DNA of 7,152 nt from the NCBI GenBank assembly GCA_023386395.1, contig JAEWJV010000071.1:1-7152 (forward strand), read 5' to 3'. This document shows, piece after piece, positions 1-6,800 of the stretch; position 1 is the stretch's first letter; every line of letters starts with the position of its first letter. This DNA comes from Bacteroidota bacterium. Lineage in GTDB: Bacteria; Bacteroidota; Bacteroidia; Chitinophagales; Chitinophagaceae. Position numbers and translations under genes: made by a program. Under the pieces are notes generated by a model. It saw only the letters and a program-made list of their open reading frames with translations. It made no database searches and was not told where the DNA came from.

Positions 1-1406
1 ATTACATGCTTATGTTTCCAAACAAAATAATAAATCGGAATGCCTAATAGTACGATTCCTAAACCCGGCCAGGTATAATCTGGTTTATACCTTAATAAAG
101 CAATGCAAATAATGCATGCTGCAATTACATATAATGCCGGCAATATAGGATAGCCAAAAGCTTTATAGGAGCGTGGGATATCAGGCCGTTTTTTGCGCAA
201 AATAAATATGCCGATTATGGTAAGAATATAAAAGATAAGCACTGTAAAAATAATATAGTTCAGCAGATCGCCATACTTACCGCTTAAGCATAAAACACTT
301 GCCCACAGGCATTGAATCCATAAGCCGCGTGCAGGCACTGCATTCTTATTTAATTTTCCTGCCTGCTTAAAAAACAGGCCATCTTTTGCCATGGTATAAT
401 ACACACGTGCGCCGGATAATATCAGGCCGTTATTACATCCAAATGTTGATACCATCAGCATTACAGCAATAATGGTAGTACCGCCGCTTCCGAAAATGAG
501 TTTAGCGGCATCAACGCCCACCCGGTCATTTTCAGCATGTGCAATGCCCTGCAAAGGCATAACAGCGAGGTACATTAAATTGGTGGCCGTATAGATTAAT
601 GTAACGATGAGCGTTCCAAGAAAAAGTGCCAGGCCTATATTGCGTTTCGGGTTTTTAATTTCGTTGGCAATAAAGGTTACATTATTCCAGCTATCACTGC
701 TGAAGAGGCTGCCTACCATTGCGCCCGAGATAGCGCCAATGCCGGCAAAACCAACGTATGGAACCAGCATATCGCCATCCATTTTACCGAAAGAAAAACC
801 GCTTGACCAGTTGGCATCCCATGTGGTTTTACTGGCGGCCATAAAGCCAAATATGATAAGTCCGAATAAGGCGCCCAGCTTTACAAGTGTAAAAAAGGTT
901 TGTATGAGCTTTCCTTCTTTTACACCCATTGTGTTTACTGCAGTGAGCAATACAATTAACAGGATGGAAGTAATTTGCGCTGCCGATATTTTTACAAAAC
1001 CAATGTCGGCAAGTATATTGCTTTCGCCCAATGAAGGGAAAATATAAGAAGCAAATTTGCTGAAGGCAACGCCAACAGCGGCGATAGTTCCCGTTTGGAT
1101 AACAGCAAAAAAACTCCAGCCATACAGGAAGCCGGTTAAAGGATTATATGCCTCTTTAAGATAAACATACTGCCCGCCTGCTTTTGGAAACATCGCGCTT
1201 AATTCGCCATAGCTTAAAGCGGCGATCAATGTGAGCACGCCGGTTAACAGCCATAATAAAATAAGCCAGCCGGCAGAACCGACAGTGCGTGTCATATCAG
1301 CGCTTACAATAAAAATACCTGAGCCTATCATGGAGCCTGCAACAATCATGGTTGCATCTAAAAGGCTGAACGATTGTTTGAATTTTTTTTGAGCGGTTCC
1401 CTGCAT
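1..1406 (-). CDS. APC-superfamily amino acid permease (C-terminus beyond window)
   Basis: This is an inner-membrane amino acid transporter, read leftward from an ATG at 1406-1404. It stays open for 468 codons to the window edge, so the stop is not seen. The translation is strongly hydrophobic, with about 12 membrane segments. Family hallmarks are visible: the TM1 substrate-binding motif GSGIF at residues 28-32, the loop GGQYVYLKEAYNP at 77-89, SWNNVTFIANEIKNPKRN at 239-256 (typical of the LAT/SteT-like branch), and the RKKRPDIPRSYKAFGYP segment at 404-420 before the last two helices. At 468 residues it is already near the family's usual length, so little should be missing. It lies 35 bp downstream of a 2,5-dioxovalerate dehydrogenase gene on the same strand, so it probably imports the amino acid that enzyme's pathway consumes. 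Substrate specificity cannot be read from the sequence. No clear Shine-Dalgarno precedes the start. The family call is very secure; the substrate is open. Confidence 0.93.
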   Translation of the reverse strand, partial: MQGTAQKKFKQSFSLLDATMIVAGSMIGSGIFIVSADMTRTVGSAGWLILLWLLTGVLTLIAALSYGELSAMFPKAGGQYVYLKEAYNPLTGFLYGWSFFAVIQTGTIAAVGVAFSKFASYIFPSLGESNILADIGFVKISAAQITSILLIVLLTAVNTMGVKEGKLIQTFFTLVKLGALFGLIIFGFMAASKTTWDANWSSGFSFGKMDGDMLVPYVGFAGIGAISGAMVGSLFSSDSWNNVTFIANEIKNPKRNIGLALFLGTLIVTLIYTATNLMYLAVMPLQGIAHAENDRVGVDAAKLIFGSGGTTIIAVMLMVSTFGCNNGLILSGARVYYTMAKDGLFFKQAGKLNKNAVPARGLWIQCLWASVLCLSGKYGDLLNYIIFTVLIFYILTIIGIFILRKKRPDIPRSYKAFGYPILPALYVIAACIICIALLRYKPDYTWPGLGIVLLGIPIYYFVWKHKHV

Positions 1407-1423
1407 GTAAAAGTTTTGATTGC

Positions 1424-1454
1424 CAAATATAACTTCAGGCTTTATTCTTTCACA
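1424..1454 (-). promoter_or_regulatory. Candidate Bacteroidota promoter for the permease gene
   Basis: On the minus strand, TGTG (1454-1451) is followed by exactly 19 nt and then TATATTTG (1431-1424). The Bacteroidota housekeeping consensus is TTTG, about 19 nt, TAnnTTTG, so the -7 box is perfect and the -33 box has one mismatch. The -33 box lies within the last codons of the dehydrogenase gene. The predicted start of transcription would be near 1418, giving a short leader of about 12 nt before the permease ATG at 1406. It could give the permease expression independent of the upstream gene. The match is to a short AT-rich consensus, so chance remains possible. Confidence 0.42.
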
Positions 1455-2929
1455 GCTTCTCTTGTATAAACATTATTCACCAACCGCAGAATGTCCAGCG
1501 GGTTATTATTCTTCAGCGCATCCGGCAGCATATTATCATTAAAATTCTGTAAACATATTGGCCGCACCCAACGCTTAATGGCAGTTGTTCCAACAGATGT
1601 AAACCTTGCATCGGTTGTAGCGGGGTAGGGGCCGCCATGCACCATGCTGGCGCAAACTTCCACGCCGGTTGGTGCATTGTTTAACATTATCCTGCCTGCC
1701 AAACTATGTTGCACTTCTATAACATCAGCATATGCTTCAATATCTTTTTCTGTTGCCATTATAGACGATGTAAGCTGGCCTTTTAAGCTTTGCAGGCATT
1801 GTATTAACTGCGCCTTATCATCACAAATAACGGCGAGTGAATAGGGTCCGAATATTTCTTCCGTAAAATGTTTATTGGCTAGGAAATTATTGGCTGAAAC
1901 GGTGGCTACCAATGCACCTGCTTCCATATCATTAGCCCCTGCAGATGACTGCGAAATGACCTGAAAGCCTTGCTGTGCCTGCATTTTAGTCAATCCATTT
2001 TTATAAGATGAACAAATGCCGCCATGCAACATTTTTTGTGGCTGCACTTTGGTAATTTCTTTTGCAAGCACCTGTAAAAAATTGTCGAAGCTTTCGCTCT
2101 TTATACCTAACAGTAAGCCGGGATTGGTACAAAACTGCCCAACGCCTAAAGTGATGGAAGCAGCATATTGTGCTGCCAAAGCTTCTGCATTTTTTGACAG
2201 CGTATCAGGATAAAAAACAACCGGGTTAATGCTGCTCATTTCCGCAAAAACAGGAATAGGTATTTCGCGCTGGCGGGCATATTCAACCAATGCTTTACCC
2301 CCCGCAAAAGAGCCGGTGAAACCAACACCTTTTGTGTAAGGGTGCATAACCAGCGCTTTGCCGGCTTCATTACTTGTATCCGTTACATGCTGCACAGTGT
2401 ATTGTGGAACGCCTGATTGTTTTATCGCTTCTTCTATGGCTGTAAAAACAAGGGCAGAAGTTTTTGGATGTGCAGGGTGTGCTTTTATAACTACGCTTGA
2501 TCCCGAAGCCAATGCACTGGCAGTATCTCCGCCTGCTGTGGAAAATGCAAAAGGGAAATTACTGGCGCCAAAAACAATTACAGGCCCAACCGGCACGAGC
2601 ATTTTACGAATGTCGGGCTTTGGTGGTGTGCGGCCTGCATCGGCTGTATCAATGCTCGCTTCCACCCAACTGCCTTCAGTAATTAACCTGGCAAACATTT
2701 TAAGCTGGCCGGTAGTGCGTGATATTTCACCATTTAATCTCGCTGCCGGCAAATTTGTTTCTTCATTGGCAATAGGTACCAGTTCTTCACGCAGCTTTTC
2801 AATTTCATCTGCTATGGTTTCTAAAAACGAAGCATGTTTTTGCGCGGACAATTTCTTGTATTGATTGAAGGCATCAAAAGCCTGCTGCAGTATCACATCA
2901 GTGCTTGTTGTTGTTTCAGTATTTAGCAT
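1442..2929 (-). CDS. 2,5-dioxovalerate (alpha-ketoglutaric semialdehyde) dehydrogenase, NADP+-type ALDH
   Basis: This cytoplasmic aldehyde dehydrogenase (495 aa, full length for the family) probably oxidises 2-oxoglutarate semialdehyde to 2-oxoglutarate with NAD(P)+. ALDH landmarks are in order: catalytic-site Asn124 in GASNFPFAF, cofactor-binding Lys149 in VVIKAHPAHPKTS, the GFTGS nucleotide-binding turn at 203-207, general base Glu230 in FAEMSS, nucleophile Cys267 in GQFCTNPG, and EEIFGP at 357-362. Several features separate the KGSADH branch from generic ALDHs: the AHPAHP segment, the MVHGGPYPATTDARFTSVGT block at 429-448, and the RPICLQNFNDNMLP tail at 456-469. The start is the ATG at 2929-2927; no clear ribosome-binding site is seen. 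The permease gene begins 35 bp downstream, suggesting a shared catabolic unit. Such enzymes finish hydroxyproline, L-arabinose or glucarate/galactarate degradation. The neighbouring amino acid permease favours hydroxyproline, but no other pathway gene is in the window. Family is secure; physiological substrate is inferred. Confidence 0.92.
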   Translation of the reverse strand: MLNTETTTSTDVILQQAFDAFNQYKKLSAQKHASFLETIADEIEKLREELVPIANEETNLPAARLNGEISRTTGQLKMFARLITEGSWVEASIDTADAGRTPPKPDIRKMLVPVGPVIVFGASNFPFAFSTAGGDTASALASGSSVVIKAHPAHPKTSALVFTAIEEAIKQSGVPQYTVQHVTDTSNEAGKALVMHPYTKGVGFTGSFAGGKALVEYARQREIPIPVFAEMSSINPVVFYPDTLSKNAEALAAQYAASITLGVGQFCTNPGLLLGIKSESFDNFLQVLAKEITKVQPQKMLHGGICSSYKNGLTKMQAQQGFQVISQSSAGANDMEAGALVATVSANNFLANKHFTEEIFGPYSLAVICDDKAQLIQCLQSLKGQLTSSIMATEKDIEAYADVIEVQHSLAGRIMLNNAPTGVEVCASMVHGGPYPATTDARFTSVGTTAIKRWVRPICLQNFNDNMLPDALKNNNPLDILRLVNNVYTREAVKE

Positions 2930-2956
2930 TGCGGTATAAAAATTTATTTTAAAAGA

Positions 2957-3012
2957 TTTATTGCAGGTAAAACAATAGCGTCTAAGATAAGGGTATAGTT
3001 TTTAATTGCAGG
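2957..3012. repeat. Short direct repeat upstream of the dehydrogenase gene
   Basis: The 106-bp gap between the methyltransferase stop and the dehydrogenase start holds two near-identical copies in the same orientation: TTTATTGCAGG at 2957-2967 and TTTAATTGCAGG at 3001-3012. They share the core ATTGCAGG, with core starts 45 bp apart. They could be paired binding sites for a regulator of the dehydrogenase-permease unit. Two copies of an 8-bp core may also be chance. I found no convincing -33/-7 pair and no strong terminator hairpin in this gap. Confidence 0.2.
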
Positions 3013-3035
3013 GTAAGAATGATAGATCGTTCATA

Positions 3036-3662
3036 TTATTTCCTTTTAAATAATAATGTGAGTATTCTTGGAATGGAAGATTTATCATTATCGTCAAAAA
3101 ACTCATCAATCAATATAATCTGAAATCCATTTTTGTTTGCGGCTTTTGTAAAATCAGATACATGGTGCGTAAAGCAAGTTACCAACTGCGTGCCTTTATC
3201 CGTTTCAAACTTTGCTTTCGAACCTGTGTATTGTTTAAAAGGATGCAGTTCGCTAATATATAAATAACCGCCTGGTTTTATTTTTTCAGATACTTTATTA
3301 AAAATGTTATCAAGGTCTTTAATATGTTCAAGCACCAGGCTGAATACGCCTATGTCAAACTGTTTGTTTGTAAAATTCCATGCTTCATTTATATCAAGCT
3401 GAAGGAAATCAACATTGCCCTTATACATTTTATTCCTGGCCTTGTTCAGCATTTCTTCTGACAGGTCAATTGCCAAAACTGTTTTTGCTTTTGCAGCCAG
3501 CCACTCCGTGTTTTTACCTGTTCCGCAACCAACTTCCAGGCAAGTGGTAAAATCAATATTGTTTAATGTTTGCCTTAAAGAAACTGCTTCAAGATCACGG
3601 GTTTTATTCAGGTCAGTATCGTATTGTGCCGCCCAATTATTGTAGGCATCTTTTACATTCAT
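3036..3662 (-). CDS. Class I SAM-dependent methyltransferase, substrate unknown
   Basis: This small soluble protein (208 aa) has the Rossmann-like fold of Methyltransf_11/25-type enzymes. Visible motifs are the SAM-binding glycine loop LEVGCGTGK at 42-50, the acidic residue closing beta-2 in VLAIDLSEEML (Asp66), an Asp at the end of beta-3 (FLQLD, Asp90), motif IV in FDIGVFSLVLEHI at 102-114, and the KPGG turn at 129-132 followed by YLYISELHPF. The C-terminal third, ending in a basic LLFKRK tail, is less conserved and would carry substrate specificity. The nearest style is UbiE/BioC-like small-molecule methyltransferases, but nothing assigns a substrate. The ATG at 3662-3660 is chosen because it fits the usual start of the family (NVKDAYNNWAAQYD leads into the fold) and lies about 31 nt from a good -7 box. 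It is divergent from the large secreted-protein gene and 106 bp upstream of the dehydrogenase gene. A functional link to either is not shown. Confidence 0.9.
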   Translation of the reverse strand: MNVKDAYNNWAAQYDTDLNKTRDLEAVSLRQTLNNIDFTTCLEVGCGTGKNTEWLAAKAKTVLAIDLSEEMLNKARNKMYKGNVDFLQLDINEAWNFTNKQFDIGVFSLVLEHIKDLDNIFNKVSEKIKPGGYLYISELHPFKQYTGSKAKFETDKGTQLVTCFTHHVSDFTKAANKNGFQIILIDEFFDDNDKSSIPRILTLLFKRK

Positions 3663-3693
3663 TATGATAAAAGTTTTAAATAATTCTTATGTT

Positions 3694-3701
3694 CAAATGT
3701 A
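3694..3701 (-). promoter_or_regulatory. Candidate -7 box for the methyltransferase gene
   Basis: The minus strand carries TACATTTG here, a perfect match to the Bacteroidota -7 consensus TAnnTTTG, 31 nt upstream of the methyltransferase ATG. Transcription would start near 3687 with a leader of about 25 nt. The position expected for the -33 box (around 3721-3724) reads GGCC and does not match TTTG, so only half of the promoter is supported. Confidence 0.38.
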
Positions 3702-3757
3702 TAGAATGCCGGACATTTCAGGCCCCGCGACAGTTTAATAAATGGCTTATTTAAGCT

Positions 3758-3789
3758 ATTGACCGGCTCTGCACTCCCGGTTACATTTA
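3758..3789 (+). promoter_or_regulatory. Candidate promoter for the large secreted-protein gene
   Basis: On the plus strand, ATTG (3758-3761) is followed by 20 nt and then TACATTTA (3782-3789). Against TTTG, about 19 nt, TAnnTTTG, each box has one mismatch and the spacer is within the tolerated range. Transcription would start near 3796, leaving a leader of about 45 nt before the ATG at 3842. The left arm of a 9-bp inverted repeat overlaps the -7 box, which would make this site a natural target for a repressor. Confidence 0.35.
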
Positions 3790-3831
3790 CAGGCTATACA
3801 AATAACTGCACCTGCTTACCAGGCCTGTAAA
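3786..3831. repeat. Perfect 9-bp inverted repeat over promoter and leader
   Basis: TTTACAGGC at 3786-3794 and GCCTGTAAA at 3823-3831 are exact reverse complements separated by 28 nt. The left arm overlaps the end of the candidate -7 box. The right arm ends 10 nt before the ATG at 3842, in the region where a ribosome would load. It could be a split operator or, if transcription starts further upstream than predicted, an RNA hairpin with a large loop that occludes the start. It is not a terminator: the loop is too large, and only A residues follow on the plus strand. Confidence 0.35.
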
Positions 3832-3841
3832 AAATGATGTC

Positions 3842-6800
3842 ATGAAAAATATCTATACAAAAAACTTCTTATGGGGTACCCGTTATTTTTTGAAATCATT
3901 ACTGCTGGCCGCGATATTAGTAAGTTTAACTCCGAAACAGGCTGTTGCCGATACATGGCAAAATAACAATGATTTTTTTTACACGTCTTCGTTTGATGCT
4001 GCCAGGGGCTCATTTCATGTGTATGTAAGGTTTTACGATGATAATCCAATAGCTTACCTGCATAATATATTCCTTGCTTATACAACAGATAATAATACCT
4101 ATACTGATATATATTATTTTAATGATAATACCGTTACAAAATTACCATCTCCCATTTCCCATATCATCTTTGACTTGGAATACTATACAGATAATAACAA
4201 GCACCGCTGGGCGGATATTGAAATAAAAATAGACAATAGTATAAAGGATATAAAAAATGTAAAGCTTTATGGAAAGGAAGGAGATGCCAGCGCCGTATGG
4301 TTTTATTATTCATCAAATGGGTTCCCAAGTACAACCCCGGTGAACGGGGCAAGAACTGTTACCATACAGCAGATGAGCGCTTTTACACTGGCGCCGGTAA
4401 CGTTTATTACAACCGGCATTATAGCACCCCGCGCATTGGTTGGCTATAAAAAAACATTGAACGATGTGGATAAGGTTAGCAGGATGCAATTGTTTTACGA
4501 TAATGGAACGCCGGCATCAGGACTGTATAATAGTGTTGCCGCGGATTTCGTATATGATACCGTGTTTACAGCCAATGGAGAACAGGGTTATTTTTATAAG
4601 CAACAGGCATATTTTGATGATATTTCAGGTACCTATCCTTATGGGCGGGTAAATATGAATTCCCCCACTATAGATGTTCCTGCTTTCCCGCTGCCATATT
4701 TAATGAGCGGATACTATGATACAAGTAACCATGTAATAAAACTCAACTGGGGTATAGATCCGGTTACAGCAGGTAATTATGTAAAAAGCGATTTTAAACT
4801 GCAGATAGCCAACGATCTTACTTTTTCGAACCCAACGGAAAAAATAATTCCCTATAATTCCACAAGCAGCACATTCAGTTATGATATTACCAGCAATTTA
4901 AGCCCGCACATATATTTCCGCGTGTCGAGGGATTATAACAATACAGACTGGCATCTCTGGGATGTAGGAACAGGCTCTGATTTGAGCGTACCATTTACCA
5001 AATTTGATACATCAAAAATCAGCATTGGCCTGTTGCCTGATAATACAGCAAAGATTATATGGCCTGTAAATACAACTGCATGGCTGCCGGGCGCTTCTTT
5101 TGTTATAACCAAACTTGATTATAGTAATAACACGCAATCTGAAATTAAACTAAGCGAAACCGATTTTAAAAAGGGTTTTTATATTGATAAGCTCATTGCA
5201 ACCTGCACTGAATATCATTATATGGTGCAGGTTGTTCCGCCTGCCAATTCCGGGTTTACAGCCTGGGAAGCGGTGCCGTTAAAGGATAGCATTATCCGTT
5301 CAAATATCGGGGATCTCATAAGCATAAGCGCATCAAAAGGCTATTTCCCCAACCGCACAGAACTGAACTGGAATTCCACAGGTTCATTCAGTAATTATAT
5401 TGTTGAACGTGCAGAATATGGGATGAATAATTATGTAAAGATTGCTACAGTCAGCGCATCCGGTGACGGCAGCTATCAGTTAGATGATGAAAAGGGAATA
5501 CCCGGCACGTATTATTCTTACAGGATCATCGGCATGATAAATTGCAATAACAAACCGGTTTATGCAAAAGATACTTTATATGCTATTGGCTTCAGAAGCC
5601 CCACGGGCAATATATATGGACGTGTGCGCTATGGCAACGGACAAAGCGTAGCAGGCGTTTCGGTGAGACTGGAAAGTAAAGATGCTGTGCGCCAGGGAAA
5701 AATCATTTACATGGATGGCGCTGCCAACAGCTATCTTTCTGTTGATTCGCTCAAAACAAATTTGGATGATATAGCAACCATAGAAGCATGGATAAAACCC
5801 GATGATGCAAATCCTTCCAATCAAATTATTATAAGCCGCAAAGGCCAATATGAATTAGGTTTTGACGGGGATGGTAAATTATATTTTAATGCAAACGGCG
5901 TTATTGCCAAAGGCGATTATAAAAATATGAACCAATCGTTCATACACATTGCGGGCATACGCACACAAGATGCTGTAATGATAATGCTGAATGGCAGCAT
6001 TATAGCAAACGTTACAGCTGCAATTACGGCAAGCGCTCCGTATAAGGGTTTGCTTATTGGTAAAAACGAAACTGGTAATTATTTTAAAGGGTTTATTGAT
6101 GAGTTGCGTATGTGGAATAAAGCGCTTCCGGATTCAGTTGTTGCACGCGATTATACCAGGCTTGTAACAGGAAGTGAAGATGGGCTTATTGCTTACTGGC
6201 GATTTGATGAATCTGTTACAAATCAATTCTTTGATATTTCATCCAAGGGCTCACATTATAATCAGAACGATGGTATAGTTTATGGTGCTGCCATTCATAC
6301 AGATACTATTCCAACGCTAGAACAACTTTCCCTGAAAGCTTATACAGATACCTCAGGCAATTATTTTATTTCAGGCGTTCCTTATACCGGAAATGGTACT
6401 ACATACGCTATTGTTCCACTGTTGGGCACGCACCAGTTCGATCCTGCATCTGTAAACAGGCTCGTATCACCGGGCGCTACAGAGTTTACCGTTGATTTCA
6501 CTGATAAATCATCTTTCCCCGTAAGTGGTTATGTGTATTACAGAAATTCAAACGTGCCTGTAAGCGGCGCACAGTTTAAGATAGACGGCATATTTGCACA
6601 ACAGGATAACGGGGCTATTATTGAATCTGATGCAACAGGCGCTTTCACCATTAATGTGCCGGTTGGTTATCATGAAGTAAAAGCCGTTAAAACCAATCAT
6701 GTTTTTGTGAATGATGGAAAGATAACAGACCGTTATGGCAACAACATTAATTACCAGGATAATACACTGAATGCAGTAAAACTGTATGACAGCACTACCA

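Noticed and set aside
607..1047. Plus-strand open frame of 146 codons
   Set aside because: It lies wholly antisense to the permease gene, which has clear family motifs throughout. The translation shows no recognisable domain.
2358..2864. Plus-strand open frame of 168 codons (and shorter ones at 1644-1844, 2016-2213, 2497-2682)
   Set aside because: All are antisense to the conserved dehydrogenase gene and mirror its codon structure. Their translations are low-complexity and unlike any family I know.
3415..3645. Plus-strand open frame of 76 codons
   Set aside because: It is antisense to the methyltransferase SAM-binding region, with no independent start signals.
3834..3845. Three-codon mini-frame ATG ATG TCA TGA overlapping the start of the large gene by ATGA
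   Set aside because: It could suggest leader translation coupling, but three codons with no ribosome-binding site are easily chance. The ATG at 3842 is supported by the signal peptide that follows.
3973..3980. Run of eight T near the 5' end of the large gene, and a run of eight A/T bases near the permease start (about 1383-1390), as possible slippage or frameshift sites
   Set aside because: Both genes continue in frame across these runs with sensible protein sequence. Nothing indicates a frameshift or phase-variable state.
3840..4085. Minus-strand open frames at 3840-4085, 4164-4352, 5576-5848 and 6751-6954, and a plus-strand frame at 4464-4652
   Set aside because: All overlap the continuous large secreted-protein frame, which has a signal peptide and coherent domains. 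These are by-products of its composition.
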